A stretch of 64,000 nucleotides of DNA from Enterobacter sp. R1(2018) (GTDB taxonomy: Bacteria; Pseudomonadota; Gammaproteobacteria; Enterobacterales; Enterobacteriaceae). Below are positions 21,642 to 32,883 of this stretch, one piece after another. Numbering within the stretch: the stretch's first letter is position 1; every line of letters starts with the position of its first letter. The stretch lies in contig NZ_RCAA01000020.1 of the NCBI RefSeq assembly GCF_003628475.1, forward strand, positions 1-64,000, written 5' to 3'. The translations under genes were made by a program, and so were the position numbers. The notes beneath the pieces are model-generated. The model had not been told where the DNA came from. It saw only the letters and a list, made by a program, of their open reading frames with translations, and did not search any database.

Positions 21642-21811
21642 TTGCGTATAGATTGAGCAAACGCGAAATAGCCGTTAAAATTATATGCTTTAGCGTGATA
21701 GCGTCGCAGACTGCGCAGGTGTCTGGGCTGTACACTAAGACAGATAATCGCTGAAATCGTGCCTCGCCCGGTTTAAGCATGTTTAATTGATAAGAGGATT
21801 AAAGGTATCTC

Positions 21812-22129
21812 ATGGCTGAATGGAGCGGCGAATATATCAGCCCTTACGCTGAGCACGGGAAGAAGAGTGAACAAGTAAAGAAAATTACGGTTTCCATTCC
21901 TCTGAAGGTGTTAAAAATCCTCACCGATGAGCGCACCCGTCGCCAGGTGAATAACCTGCGCCACGCAACAAACAGTGAACTGCTGTGCGAAGCTTTTCTG
22001 CATGCGTTTACTGGCCAGCCTCTGCCGAACGATGCGGATCTGCGCAAGGAGCGTAGTGATGAAATTCCGGAAGAAGCGAAGGTAATTATGCGCGAGCTGG
22101 GGATAGACCCGGATACGTGGGAATACTGA
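21812..22129 (+). CDS. metJ: methionine repressor (ribbon-helix-helix)
   Basis: MetJ represses methionine-pathway genes when bound to S-adenosylmethionine. The 105-residue protein is almost identical to E. coli MetJ. The DNA-binding beta-strand is KKITVSIPL (residues about 23-31), followed by the conserved [22 protein letters not shown]-type helices. It is divergent from metB, and the tandem MET boxes between them allow autoregulation. It precedes a terminator shared with rpmE. Confidence 0.97.
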   Translation: MAEWSGEYISPYAEHGKKSEQVKKITVSIPLKVLKILTDERTRRQVNNLRHATNSELLCEAFLHAFTGQPLPNDADLRKERSDEIPEEAKVIMRELGIDPDTWEY

Positions 22130-22203
22130 TTCTACCCGTCATCCTTCAGGCTGCAGAACGTTGGTTGCGGCCTGACGCTAACGGTTGTAAAAGTAACAGA
22201 TAC

Positions 22204-22235
22204 AAAAAAGGCGCCTTGCGGCGCCTTTCTCTTTT
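22204..22235. terminator. bidirectional terminator metJ/rpmE
   Basis: AAAGGCGCC and GGCGCCTTT flank a TTGC loop with A-rich sequence before and TCTCTTTT after, between the convergent metJ and rpmE genes. Confidence 0.83.
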
Positions 22236-22249
22236 CCGGGCTTGCTAAC

Positions 22250-22462
22250 TTATTTAGCGCCTGGGATGCTGAAACGCTTGTTGAAGCGGTCAACACGGCC
22301 ACCGGTAGCAACGTCACGCTGTTTACCAGTGTAGAACGGGTGGCATTCGCCGCAAACGTCCAGGTTCAGATCGTGACCCGCAGTAGAGCGGATTTTGATA
22401 GAATTACCGCAAGAACAGTTTGCAGTAATTACGTCATATTTAGGGTGGATATCTTTTTTCAT
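22250..22462 (-). CDS. rpmE: 50S ribosomal protein bL31 (zinc-binding form)
   Basis: This small protein of the large ribosomal subunit bridges to the 30S head. The 70 residues contain the four zinc-ligand cysteines of the C+ form: Cys16 and Cys18 in NCSCGN, and Cys37 and Cys40 in CGECHPF. Zinc-free paralogues (YkgM type) lack these. Length equals E. coli RpmE. It is convergent with metJ and divergent from priA. Confidence 0.97.
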   Translation of the reverse strand: MKKDIHPKYDVITANCSCGNSIKIRSTAGHDLNLDVCGECHPFYTGKQRDVATGGRVDRFNKRFSIPGAK

Positions 22463-22608
22463 GGAAAACCTCAGGTCTAAGGCCGCGTCGCTCTTCCAGC
22501 CCTAACGCCAGACACCACGCGATGTTAATAAAGTAGGTTTATTCGAAGCCGAAACTGCGCATCAAAGGCGGCGAATCATACAGAATACTATCGATGCATG
22601 CAAACTGA

Positions 22609-24866
<2,258 letters not shown>

Positions 24867-25030
24867 CACATGACCGACTGGTTATGCGAAGCGGATCGAA
24901 AAATTATGTACCCGTCACATTTTTAATGAAATTTCTGTAACAGGCGGCAGTAATATTCTGCTAAGAATGTGAGCACGAGCGGGCAGCAAGGATGCATCAT
25001 GACCTGCGGAGTGCATGCGAGGAGAAGAAG

Positions 25031-26065
25031 TTGAAGCCGAAGAAGCAGGTTGCTAATGCAACCATGAAAGATGTTGCCCTACAGGCGAAAGTCTCAACGG
25101 CAACGGTATCCCGTGCATTGATGAACCCGGATAAGGTCTCACAAAGCACGCGCAGCCGGGTAGAGCAGGCTGCAATAGAAGTGGGCTATCTGCCTCATTC
25201 GCCAGGCCGCAATGCAAAGCGTAACGAATCGCGCACGATTCTGGTCATTGTTCCGGACATATGCGATCCGTTCTTCAGCGAGATTATTCGCGGCATTGAA
25301 GTCACCGCCGCTGAACAAGGTTATCTGGTGCTGATCGGCGACTGCGCCCATCAGAATCAACAGGAAAAAACGTTTATCGACCTGATAATCACCAAGCAAA
25401 TCGACGGCATGTTGCTGCTTGGCTCACGTCTGCCGTTTGACGCAAGCCTTGAGGAACAAAGAAATCTGCCTCCTATGGTAATGGCCAACGAGTTTGCTCC
25501 TGAGCTGGAGCTGCCGACGGTTCATATCGACAATCTCACCGCTGCGTTTAACGCGGTTTATTATCTGCAGCAGCTGGGCCACGAAAGAATTGCCTGTATT
25601 GCCGGGCCGGAAGAGATGCCGCTTTGCCACTATCGTCTGCAGGGATACATACAGGCCTTACGTCGTACGGGCATGGTCGTCGATCCGCATTATATCGCGC
25701 GCGGCGATTTTACTTATGAAGCCGGTGCGGCAGCCCTTGCGCAGCTTTTATCCCTTCCCGTTCCGCCTACCGCGGTCTTTTGCCATAGCGACGTTATGGC
25801 TCTGGGCGCGCTTTCACAGGCTAAACGTAGCGGGCTGCGTATCCCGGAAGATTTATCCATTATGGGCTTTGATGATATTGCCCTATCGCAGTTTTGCGAT
25901 CCGCCGCTCACCACGGTCCAGCAGCCACGTTTCGATATCGGCAGGGAAGCTATGCTGTTGTTATTAGATCAGCTGCACGGCGAAATCGTTAGCAGCGGAT
26001 CGCGCCTGCTGGACTGCGACCTCATTGAGCGAGGAACCACCAGCGCGCCGGGCGCAAGAAAATGA
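25031..26065 (+). CDS. cytR: LacI-family repressor of nucleoside uptake and catabolism
   Basis: CytR represses deo, nup, tsx and related genes together with CRP and is induced by cytidine. I chose TTG at 25031, giving 344 residues (E. coli 341), because GAGGAG lies six bases upstream and because the residues before it (from an ATG at 24992) have no family similarity. The LacI-type helix-turn-helix TMKDVALQAKVSTATVSRALMNPDKVS spans about residues 11-37. The effector domain has VPDICDPFFSEIIRGIE, almost identical to E. coli. It lies between priA and ftsN, as in K-12. Confidence 0.94.
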   Translation: MKPKKQVANATMKDVALQAKVSTATVSRALMNPDKVSQSTRSRVEQAAIEVGYLPHSPGRNAKRNESRTILVIVPDICDPFFSEIIRGIEVTAAEQGYLVLIGDCAHQNQQEKTFIDLIITKQIDGMLLLGSRLPFDASLEEQRNLPPMVMANEFAPELELPTVHIDNLTAAFNAVYYLQQLGHERIACIAGPEEMPLCHYRLQGYIQALRRTGMVVDPHYIARGDFTYEAGAAALAQLLSLPVPPTAVFCHSDVMALGALSQAKRSGLRIPEDLSIMGFDDIALSQFCDPPLTTVQQPRFDIGREAMLLLLDQLHGEIVSSGSRLLDCDLIERGTTSAPGARK

Positions 26066-26153
26066 ACCGCTTTAGGACTCCATAATCTGGTCAAAGGGGC
26101 CCCCCTTAAGTAACATGGCGGGCTGACAAACGAATAAATACAGCGAATCGATA

Positions 26154-27164
26154 GTGGCACAAAGAGATTATGTACGCCGCGGGCAATCGGCAGGGACACG
26201 GCGCAAGAAGAGCACCTCCCGCAAAAAGCAACGTAACCTGCCATCCATCTCGCCGACAATGGTTGCCATTGCGGCCGCCGTTCTGGTGACCTTTATTGGT
26301 GCTCTGTACTTCATTACCCATCATAAAAAAGAGGAAAGTGAAGTTCTGCCGGGCCATAAAGTGACCGGAAATGGGCTTCCTCCGAAACCTGAAGAACGCT
26401 GGCGTTACATTAAAGAGCTGGAGAACCGCCAGCCTGGCGTACGTATTCCAACCGAGCCTACCGCCGGTGGAGAAGTACAGAATAAAGACCAGCTCACCAA
26501 TGAACAGCGCCAGCTGCTTGAGCAAATGCAGGCGGATATGCGCCAGCAGCCGACGCAGCTAAACGAAGTGCCGTGGAACGAACAAACTCCGGCCCAGCGT
26601 CAGCAAACGTTGCAGCGGCAAAAGCAGCTGCAACAGCAAATGCAGCAGCCTCGCCTGCAGCAACGCGTTACCGAGCAGCCTTATCAGCAGCCGAGGAGCG
26701 CGCAGCAGGCTCCTGTTCAGCAGATGCAGCAGCAAAGAACGGTTCCGCAGCAGCCGCGTTCTACAACATCTCAGCCGTACCAGGATTTGTTGCAAACGCC
26801 GCCGCACACCTCTCAGCAGCGAACGCCTGCGCAAAACACGCAGCCTCGTGAGCAGGTTCAGGCGCAGCCAAAAGCCGCGCCCGTTACTCATGAGCCTGAA
26901 GCCGCCAAGCCTGCTGCAGTCGCCCAGGAGAAAAAGGATGAAAAACGCTGGATGGTGCAGTGTGGCTCATTCAAAGGTAGCGAACAGGCGGAAACGGTCC
27001 GCGCGCAGCTTGCTTTTGAAGGTTTTGATTCGCGTATTACTACCAACAACGGCTGGAATCGCGTAGTGATTGGCCCAATCAAAGGTAAAGATAACGCTGA
27101 CGGCACCCTGAATCGTCTGAAGATGGCCGGCCACTCCAACTGCATTCGTCTCGGCGGGGGTTGA
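26154..27164 (+). CDS. ftsN: cell-division activator FtsN
   Basis: FtsN triggers septal peptidoglycan synthesis at the divisome. The 336-residue protein starts at GTG. It has a cytoplasmic segment (residues 1 to about 33, starting MAQRDYVRR), one membrane span (about 36-56), the periplasmic essential region containing PKPEERWRYIKELENRQPG (about 73-91), a glutamine/proline-rich linker (about 125-250), and a C-terminal SPOR domain beginning RWMVQCGSF. The two SPOR cysteines are present. The linker is richer in Gln and longer than in K-12. The last codons abut a heat-shock promoter for hslVU. Confidence 0.95.
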   Translation: MAQRDYVRRGQSAGTRRKKSTSRKKQRNLPSISPTMVAIAAAVLVTFIGALYFITHHKKEESEVLPGHKVTGNGLPPKPEERWRYIKELENRQPGVRIPTEPTAGGEVQNKDQLTNEQRQLLEQMQADMRQQPTQLNEVPWNEQTPAQRQQTLQRQKQLQQQMQQPRLQQRVTEQPYQQPRSAQQAPVQQMQQQRTVPQQPRSTTSQPYQDLLQTPPHTSQQRTPAQNTQPREQVQAQPKAAPVTHEPEAAKPAAVAQEKKDEKRWMVQCGSFKGSEQAETVRAQLAFEGFDSRITTNNGWNRVVIGPIKGKDNADGTLNRLKMAGHSNCIRLGGG

Positions 27165-27187
27165 AACCCCCGAAATCTCCCCCATCT
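27160..27187 (+). promoter_or_regulatory. sigma-32 promoter for hslVU
   Basis: GTTGAAA, a 13-base spacer, then CCCCATCT matches the heat-shock consensus CTTGAAA-N13-CCCCATnT. It overlaps the ftsN stop codon and lies about 70 bp before hslV, as in E. coli. Confidence 0.88.
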
Positions 27188-27200
27188 ATAATTGCATTCA

Positions 27201-27221
27201 GCCCCAAACACGTTTTGGGGC
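27201..27221 (+). promoter_or_regulatory. 5'-UTR stem-loop of hslVU mRNA
   Basis: GCCCCAAA and TTTTGGGGC form a near-perfect stem just after the expected transcript start. A stem-loop at this position in E. coli stabilises the hslVU message; its function here is inferred from that. Confidence 0.7.
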
Positions 27222-27254
27222 ACGTATTCAGCTGATGCAATAAGGGGTCTGCTC

Positions 27255-27785
27255 GTGACAACAATAGTAAGTGTGCGCCGCAATGGCCATGTCGTAATCG
27301 GTGGTGATGGTCAGGCCACGCTCGGCAATACCGTAATGAAAGGCAACGTGAAAAAAGTTCGTCGCCTCTACAACGACAAAGTCATTGCTGGCTTTGCGGG
27401 CGGCACAGCCGATGCCTTCACCCTTTTCGAACTCTTTGAGCGCAAGCTTGAAATGCACCAGGGCCATCTGGTGAAAGCCGCCGTTGAGCTGGCTAAAGAC
27501 TGGCGTACCGACCGCATGCTGCGCAAGCTTGAAGCGCTGCTGGCCGTAGCCGATGAAAATGCCTCCTTGATCATCACCGGCAACGGTGACGTCATTCAGC
27601 CGGAAGATGACCTTATCGCCATTGGCTCTGGCGGCCCGTACGCGCAGGCAGCTGCCCGTGCCCTGCTGGAAAATACCGAGCTGGGCGCACGCGACATCGT
27701 TGAGAAATCGCTGGGGATCGCCGGTGATATCTGCATCTACACCAACCATTTCCATACTATCGAAGAATTAGCGTCTAAGGCGTAA
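27255..27785 (+). CDS. hslV: HslV peptidase subunit of the HslUV protease
   Basis: HslV is the proteasome-related peptidase ring of the ATP-dependent HslUV (ClpYQ) protease. Starting at GTG 27255, preceded by AAGGGG, gives 176 residues, equal to E. coli. After removal of formyl-Met the new N-terminus is [10 protein letters not shown], with Thr1 as the nucleophile; the [18 protein letters not shown] segment supplies Lys33. A longer frame from 27192 would bury the catalytic Thr and was rejected. hslU follows 9 bp later. Confidence 0.97.
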   Translation: MTTIVSVRRNGHVVIGGDGQATLGNTVMKGNVKKVRRLYNDKVIAGFAGGTADAFTLFELFERKLEMHQGHLVKAAVELAKDWRTDRMLRKLEALLAVADENASLIITGNGDVIQPEDDLIAIGSGGPYAQAAARALLENTELGARDIVEKSLGIAGDICIYTNHFHTIEELASKA

Positions 27786-27794
27786 GGATCCCCC

Positions 27795-29129
27795 ATGTCT
27801 GAAATGACTCCACGCGAAATTGTCAGCGAACTGAACAAACACATTATCGGCCAGGACAACGCCAAGCGTTCCGTGGCGATCGCGCTGCGTAACCGCTGGC
27901 GCCGTATGCAGCTGGACGAAGAGCTGCGCCATGAAGTGACGCCGAAAAACATTCTGATGATCGGCCCAACCGGCGTGGGTAAAACCGAAATCGCCCGTCG
28001 CCTGGCGAAGCTTGCTAATGCGCCATTCATTAAAGTCGAAGCCACCAAGTTCACCGAAGTGGGCTATGTGGGGAAAGAAGTAGACTCGATCATCCGCGAT
28101 CTGACCGATTCAGCGATGAAAATGGTGCGTTTGCAGTCGATCGAGAAAAACCGCTATCGCGCCGAAGAGATGGCCGAAGAACGCATTCTCGATGCGCTGA
28201 TCCCACCGGCCAAGAACAACTGGGGCCAGTCCGAAACGGCGCAGGAGCCATCCGCGGCGCGCCAGGCATTCCGCAAAAAATTGCGCGAAGGCCAGCTGGA
28301 CGATAAAGAAATCGAAATCGACCTGGCCGCAGCGCCGATGGGCGTTGAAATTATGGCGCCTCCCGGCATGGAAGAAATGACCAGCCAGCTGCAGTCCATG
28401 TTCCAGAACCTGGGCGGCCAGAAGCAGAAACCGCGCAAGTTGAAAATTAAAGACGCAATGAAGCTGCTGATTGAAGAAGAAGCGGCGAAGCTTGTGAACC
28501 CGGAAGAGCTGAAGCAGGATGCGATTGACGCGGTTGAGCAGCACGGCATCGTGTTTATCGACGAGATCGATAAAATCTGCAAGCGCGGCGGCAATACCTC
28601 CGGCCCGGACGTTTCCCGCGAAGGCGTTCAGCGCGACCTGTTACCGCTGGTTGAAGGCTGCACCGTCTCCACCAAACACGGCATGGTCAAAACCGACCAC
28701 ATCCTGTTTATCGCCTCCGGCGCTTTCCAGGTGGCAAGCCCGTCCGATCTGATTCCGGAATTGCAGGGGCGTCTGCCCATCCGCGTTGAGCTGCAGGCGC
28801 TGACCGTGGAAGACTTCGAGCGCATCCTGACTGAGCCAAACGCTTCCATTACCGTGCAGTACAAAGCGCTGATGGGGACGGAAGGCGTGAATATCGACTT
28901 CACCGAAGACGGTATCCGTCGTATCGCTCAGGCGGCATGGCAGGTGAACGAATCTACCGAGAATATCGGCGCGCGTCGTCTGCATACGGTGCTCGAACGC
29001 CTGGTAGAAGATATCTCCTACGAAGCCAGCGATCTGAGCGGCCAGTCCATCAGCATTGACGCTGATTATGTCAGTAAGCATCTGGATGAGCTGGTAGCAG
29101 ATGAAGATCTGAGCCGTTTTATCTTATAA
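27795..29129 (+). CDS. hslU: HslU ATPase subunit of the HslUV protease
   Basis: HslU is the AAA+ unfoldase that feeds substrates to HslV. The 444-residue protein has Walker A GPTGVGKT at residues 57-64, the pore-loop motif GYVGK near 90-94, an insertion (I) domain about residues 110-240, Walker [11 protein letters not shown] near 252-261 and the sensor-2 region [10 protein letters not shown]. The C-terminus SRFIL is the segment that docks into HslV. It is co-transcribed with hslV from the heat-shock promoter. Confidence 0.97.
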   Translation: MSEMTPREIVSELNKHIIGQDNAKRSVAIALRNRWRRMQLDEELRHEVTPKNILMIGPTGVGKTEIARRLAKLANAPFIKVEATKFTEVGYVGKEVDSIIRDLTDSAMKMVRLQSIEKNRYRAEEMAEERILDALIPPAKNNWGQSETAQEPSAARQAFRKKLREGQLDDKEIEIDLAAAPMGVEIMAPPGMEEMTSQLQSMFQNLGGQKQKPRKLKIKDAMKLLIEEEAAKLVNPEELKQDAIDAVEQHGIVFIDEIDKICKRGGNTSGPDVSREGVQRDLLPLVEGCTVSTKHGMVKTDHILFIASGAFQVASPSDLIPELQGRLPIRVELQALTVEDFERILTEPNASITVQYKALMGTEGVNIDFTEDGIRRIAQAAWQVNESTENIGARRLHTVLERLVEDISYEASDLSGQSISIDADYVSKHLDELVADEDLSRFIL

Positions 29130-29156
29130 TCGCGCCCAACGTATTTTCTTCATTTC

Positions 29157-29188
29157 AAATGGAGGGCTTATGCCCTCCATTTTTTTTA
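29157..29188 (+). terminator. hslVU terminator
   Basis: ATGGAGGG and CCCTCCAT enclose CTTATG and are followed by eight T. The terminator lies between hslU and menA; an ATG within it opens a spurious extension of the menA frame. Confidence 0.85.
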
Positions 29189-29203
29189 CTGGCAGCTATC
29201 ACG

Positions 29204-30133
29204 ATGAACGATTCGCACTCTATAAGCATAACGCGGGCCTGGCTGGAAAGCCTGCGCCTCCGCACCCTGCCGCTGGCTTTTGCCTCTATCGTCTGCGGCT
29301 CCGCGCTGGCCTACTGGCAGGGCGTATTCGATCCGGCGGTGGCGGGACTTGCGCTGCTGACGGCGGGGCTGCTGCAAATTCTCTCGAATCTGGCGAACGA
29401 TTATGGCGATGCGGTAAAAGGCAGCGATAAAGAAGATCGCATCGGGCCCCTGCGCGGTATGCAGAAAGGGGCGATCACCCAGGCGCAAATGAAGCGCGCG
29501 CTGGTTATCACCGTCGTGCTTATTTGCCTCTCCGGCCTGTCTCTGGTCGCCGTCGCCTGTCATACCCCGGCCGATTTTTTCGGTTTTCTGGTGCTCGGGC
29601 TGGCCTCCATCGTCGCGGCAATAACCTACACCGTTGGTACCCGCCCGTATGGCTATATGGGCCTTGGCGATATTTCCGTGCTGGTGTTTTTCGGCTGGCT
29701 GAGCGTGGCTGGCAGCTGGTATCTGCAGGCGCATATGCTTGCGCCGTTGGTCTTCCTGCCCGCTACGGCCTGCGGCCTGCTGGCTACTGCCGTGCTAAAT
29801 ATCAACAACCTACGTGATATCGACAGCGACCGGGAAAACGGCAAAAACACCCTGGCGGTTCGCCTGGGTCCGGTTCTGGCCCGCCGCTACCATGTTTGTC
29901 TGCTGATGGGCGCGTTGCTGTGCCTGGCCGTCTTTAATCTGGTTTGGCTCAAAAGCCTGTGGGGATGGCTGTTTATGCTGGCGGCGCCGCTGCTCATCAA
30001 ACAGGCGATTTACATCACGCGAGAAATGGAGCCTGTCGCTATCCGCCCGATGCTTGAACGTACGGTGAAAGCAGCTTTGTTGGTTAATCTGTTGTTTGCA
30101 ATAGGCGTCGCGCTCAGCAGAACGCATTTTTAA
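29204..30133 (+). CDS. menA: 1,4-dihydroxy-2-naphthoate polyprenyltransferase
   Basis: MenA attaches the octaprenyl chain to DHNA to make demethylmenaquinone in the inner membrane. I use the ATG at 29204 (MNDSHSISITRAWLESLRLRTLPLAF), giving 309 residues against 308 in E. coli, rather than the ATG at 29159 that lies in the hslU terminator. The UbiA-family Asp-rich motifs are visible as NLANDYGDAVKGSDKEDRIG (about residues 63-82) and NNLRDIDSDRENGKNT (about 200-215). Eight or nine hydrophobic segments fit a membrane prenyltransferase. Confidence 0.95.
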   Translation: MNDSHSISITRAWLESLRLRTLPLAFASIVCGSALAYWQGVFDPAVAGLALLTAGLLQILSNLANDYGDAVKGSDKEDRIGPLRGMQKGAITQAQMKRALVITVVLICLSGLSLVAVACHTPADFFGFLVLGLASIVAAITYTVGTRPYGYMGLGDISVLVFFGWLSVAGSWYLQAHMLAPLVFLPATACGLLATAVLNINNLRDIDSDRENGKNTLAVRLGPVLARRYHVCLLMGALLCLAVFNLVWLKSLWGWLFMLAAPLLIKQAIYITREMEPVAIRPMLERTVKAALLVNLLFAIGVALSRTHF

Positions 30134-30142
30134 CGGATGCAT

Positions 30143-31777
30143 TCATTCAGGCCATGCAGGATCCTGATGAGCGAGAAGTTCCCAGCCTTTGTCACCTGCA
30201 ACAAGCCTGTGCGTCAGCCCGATTTGGCTGAGAAAAACCTCATCATGCGACACCACCATCAGGGTTCCCCGATACTGATTGAGTAAAGATTCCAGCGCAT
30301 GCAGGGAAGGGAAATCCAGATGGTTACTCGGCTCGTCGAGCAGTAAAAAAGTGGCGGGCGGATCGGCATAAATTACCGTTGCCAGCGCGGCTTTCAGCTG
30401 CTCTCCTCCGCTGAGTTTGCCGCAGGGCAGCGAGCCCTTCGTCGCATCTAATCCGAGCTGTGCAAGCTGCATACGCAGCTGCGCTTCTCCTGCCTGCGAG
30501 TTAACCGCCTTAAGTTGCTCAAGAACCGTTTCCTCGGGATGCAGTATGGAAAGCTGCTGGTCAAGGTATGCCGCTTTAACCCGCACTTCACAGTGACCGG
30601 ACGCCAGCGGCAGCAGGCCTGCTAACGTTTTTAACAACGTCGATTTACCGCAGCCGTTTGGGCCGACGACACCAATTCGCTGACCGCCGTTGATAGCTAA
30701 TGTTATCCGGCTGAAAGGTGCCGGGACGAACGGTAAAATAGCCTCGTTAAGCGCAGCCACATTCTGCGAGAGTGCCGTGCATGACGGCATGGAATGCATG
30801 ACGATATGGGCGGATGTTTCAATTTTCTTCGCCGCTTCCTGCACCTGCTGGCTCAGCTGCGCCCGCATTTCCGCTTGCTGTTTCGTCAGCTTGCCTGCCG
30901 AGGCCTCGCTGCGGCCTTTCTGACGGCCCAGTAATATCTTCGCCTGATTGGCCACTTTGCTCTGGCGATCGCTACGAAGCTGGCGTTTTTCAAACCGTTC
31001 ACGCTGGTCACGCAGCGCCTGCTCTTCCCGCTTACGCTCGGTTTTAAGGCGTTCAAGCTTTTGCGAGGCGGCGGCAGTTTCCTGCGCTTTCATTTGTTGA
31101 TAAAAAGCATAATTGCCGCCGTAGCTGCGCAAACCCAGCGATGAGAGTTCGACAATCCTTGTCATCTGCTGCAGCAACGTTCTGTCATGGCTGATCGTCA
31201 GCAGGCCGCGAGGCCAACGTTGCAGCTGCTGGATGAGCGCTAACCGGCTGGCGCCGTCCAGATGGTTGGTAGGCTCGTCAAGAATAAGAAAGTCCGCATC
31301 GGATAACATCGCGCCAGTAAGCGCCACCCGCATCGCTTCCCCCCCGCTCAGCCTGTTGACCGTCGAATCCGGCGTGAGGTAGCCCAGCCCCGCGAACTCC
31401 AGCTGTATTTGCAGCCGCTGGCGTAAGTCCCAGCCGTCGCCCACAAGGTCAAAATCAGCCGAATCGACGCTTCCTGCTTCAATGCGCTGTAACGCCGCTA
31501 AGCGGGCATCGACTCCCGCCAGCATCGCAACATTATGGTAGTTCAGCGGCGAAAGATGCTGCGCCAGATACCTCACTTTACCTGAACCATGGCAGTGGCC
31601 GGAGGTCGGCCTAACCAAACCCGCCAGCATCTTCGCCAGCAGGCTCTTGCCGACGCCATTTCTTCCCACCAGGCCAGTATGGCGATAGTCAAATTGCTCG
31701 TTGAGCTCTGAAAAAAGCGTGTTGCCGTCAGGCAATACAAAAGAAACGCGTGCCAGCGTAAGGGTAGAATTCGTCAT
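30143..31777 (-). CDS. ABC-F family ATPase (ribosome-associated type)
   Basis: This 544-residue soluble protein has two ABC ATPase domains and no membrane segment, the layout of ABC-F translation factors and antibiotic-resistance ribosome-protection proteins. Walker A motifs are GRNGVGKS (38-45) and GPNGCGKS (372-379); signatures LSGGE lie at 143-147 and 455-459; Walker B/DEPTNHLD-type motifs lie near 164-174 and 478-488. Between the domains is a charged, coiled-coil linker (about 225-325), the part that reaches the P-site tRNA in this family. I do not recognise it as one of the four E. coli members (EttA, Uup, YbiT, YheS). It sits between menA and rraA, which are adjacent in K-12, and has a structured leader. 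Its substrate or drug, if any, is unknown. Confidence 0.88.
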   Translation of the reverse strand: MTNSTLTLARVSFVLPDGNTLFSELNEQFDYRHTGLVGRNGVGKSLLAKMLAGLVRPTSGHCHGSGKVRYLAQHLSPLNYHNVAMLAGVDARLAALQRIEAGSVDSADFDLVGDGWDLRQRLQIQLEFAGLGYLTPDSTVNRLSGGEAMRVALTGAMLSDADFLILDEPTNHLDGASRLALIQQLQRWPRGLLTISHDRTLLQQMTRIVELSSLGLRSYGGNYAFYQQMKAQETAAASQKLERLKTERKREEQALRDQRERFEKRQLRSDRQSKVANQAKILLGRQKGRSEASAGKLTKQQAEMRAQLSQQVQEAAKKIETSAHIVMHSMPSCTALSQNVAALNEAILPFVPAPFSRITLAINGGQRIGVVGPNGCGKSTLLKTLAGLLPLASGHCEVRVKAAYLDQQLSILHPEETVLEQLKAVNSQAGEAQLRMQLAQLGLDATKGSLPCGKLSGGEQLKAALATVIYADPPATFLLLDEPSNHLDFPSLHALESLLNQYRGTLMVVSHDEVFLSQIGLTHRLVAGDKGWELLAHQDPAWPE

Positions 31778-31791
31778 GCGATAACCTTGAA

Positions 31792-31862
31792 ATTAATGCA
31801 CCAAAGCAACGCCCGAAAGGAGCTGCAGGAAGGCCGTCAAAGGTGACGGAGGGCATTAATTG
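31792..31862 (-). promoter_or_regulatory. leader of the ABC-F gene with long-range and local inverted repeats
   Basis: In the roughly 120-base leader, AATTAATGC (31792-31800) and GCATTAATT (31854-31862) are perfectly complementary over 9 bp. Inside, CCGTC/GACGG form a hairpin (31835-31850). On the minus strand there is a tiny frame ATG-CGC-AAT-TAA (31857-31868) whose stop overlaps another ATG in a TAATG arrangement; the second frame runs 42 codons into the ABC-F gene out of phase. Together these look like a translational attenuator, but this is inference. Confidence 0.5.
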
Positions 31863-31907
31863 CGCATTGGACGAATACCTCTAATGAGATGTGAAGGACA
31901 GAATGAG

Positions 31908-31935
31908 CATATAATAGCACTTTTCCGGCTGTCAA
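31908..31935 (-). promoter_or_regulatory. sigma-70 promoter of the ABC-F gene
   Basis: On the minus strand a perfect -35 TTGACA (31930-31935) is followed after 16 bases by TATATG (31908-31913). It is placed to give a leader of roughly 120 bases. Confidence 0.6.
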
Positions 31936-32036
31936 ATAGCCCGCCCGTTGCGTAGCTTTCAACGCCGCCGCCGGAAATATATCAGCCTGAACGGGAAACA
32001 ATGCCCCCCATAAATATCAATTAACAATTGATGGTT

Positions 32037-32066
32037 TTGCCAACAGTTAACATTAAGCGATATACT
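32037..32066 (+). promoter_or_regulatory. probable rraA promoter
   Basis: TTGCCA (32037-32042), an 18-base spacer and TATACT (32061-32066) fit a sigma-70 promoter ending 32 bases before the rraA ATG. Confidence 0.55.
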
Positions 32067-32098
32067 GACAGCTCCTGCAGCAACAGAAATTAAATCCT

Positions 32099-32584
32099 AT
32101 GAAATATGATACTTCCGAGCTTTGTGACATCTACCAGGAAGATGTCAACGTCGTTGAACCGCTGTTTTCCAACTTTGGTGGGCGGTCGTCGTTTGGCGGG
32201 CAAATCATTACGGTGAAATGTTTCGAGGACAACGGGTTGCTGTACGATCTGCTCGAACAGAATGGCCGTGGCCGTGTTTTACTGGTCGATGGCGGCGGTT
32301 CTGTACGCCGTGCCCTTGTTGATGGTGAACTGGCTCGTCTGGCTACGCAGAACGAGTGGGAAGGCATTGTGGTTTACGGCGCGGTGCGTCAGGTGGACGA
32401 TCTGGAAGAGCTGGATATTGGAATCCAGGCCATTGCCGCCATTCCGGTAGGTTCCGCGGGCGAAGGCATTGGTGAAAGCGATGTGCGCGTTAATTTTGGC
32501 GGCGTAACCTTCTTCTCCGGCGATCACCTTTACGCGGACAACACCGGCATTATCCTTTCCGAAGATCCGCTTGATATCGAATAA
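32099..32584 (+). CDS. rraA: regulator of ribonuclease E activity A
   Basis: RraA binds RNase E and its degradosome partners and slows mRNA decay. The 161-residue protein equals E. coli RraA in length. It keeps the RraA/HMG-aldolase-like core [19 protein letters not shown] (about residues 22-40), [17 protein letters not shown] near 64-80 and the [17 protein letters not shown] segment. It is a trimeric cytoplasmic protein without catalytic function in E. coli. A strong bidirectional terminator separates it from zapB. Confidence 0.96.
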   Translation: MKYDTSELCDIYQEDVNVVEPLFSNFGGRSSFGGQIITVKCFEDNGLLYDLLEQNGRGRVLLVDGGGSVRRALVDGELARLATQNEWEGIVVYGAVRQVDDLEELDIGIQAIAAIPVGSAGEGIGESDVRVNFGGVTFFSGDHLYADNTGIILSEDPLDIE

Positions 32585-32600
32585 GTAGCTTATAACATGC

Positions 32601-32628
32601 AAAACGGGCGCCCTGAGGCGCCCGTTTT
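32601..32628. terminator. bidirectional terminator rraA/zapB
   Basis: A perfect 12-bp stem (AAAACGGGCGCC / GGCGCCCGTTTT) with a 4-base loop lies between convergent rraA and zapB and ends in T (or A) runs on both sides. Confidence 0.9.
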
Positions 32629-32643
32629 ATTTCAACCTGTGAC

Positions 32644-32883
32644 CTACACTTCTTCCATTTTACCCAGCAGCGCGTGTAGACGCTCCTGCCAGACATGCTG
32701 TTGTTCTTTCAGAGAATTATTCTCGCGGACCAGCTCTTCGTGATTGCCTTGTGCCTGCTGCACTTCCTGAGCCAGGCTGTTATTTTTCTCTTTCAGCTCT
32801 TCGATTTCCATCTGCAACAACGTGATAGTGTCAATCGCCTGCTGTACTTTCGATTCCAGTTTTTCAAAAACTTCAAATGACAT
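32644..32883 (-). CDS. zapB: cell-division protein ZapB
   Basis: ZapB is an abundant coiled-coil protein that links ZapA at the Z-ring to MatP at the terminus. The 79 residues from [18 protein letters not shown] are one continuous coiled coil, rich in Glu, Gln and Leu heptads, and align with E. coli ZapB (81 aa). The frame is open for 69 more codons upstream, but that stretch has Trp, Cys and Pro unlike the family, so the inner ATG at 32883 is chosen. It is divergent from glpF across a 440-bp regulatory region. Confidence 0.94.
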   Translation of the reverse strand: MSFEVFEKLESKVQQAIDTITLLQMEIEELKEKNNSLAQEVQQAQGNHEELVRENNSLKEQQHVWQERLHALLGKMEEV

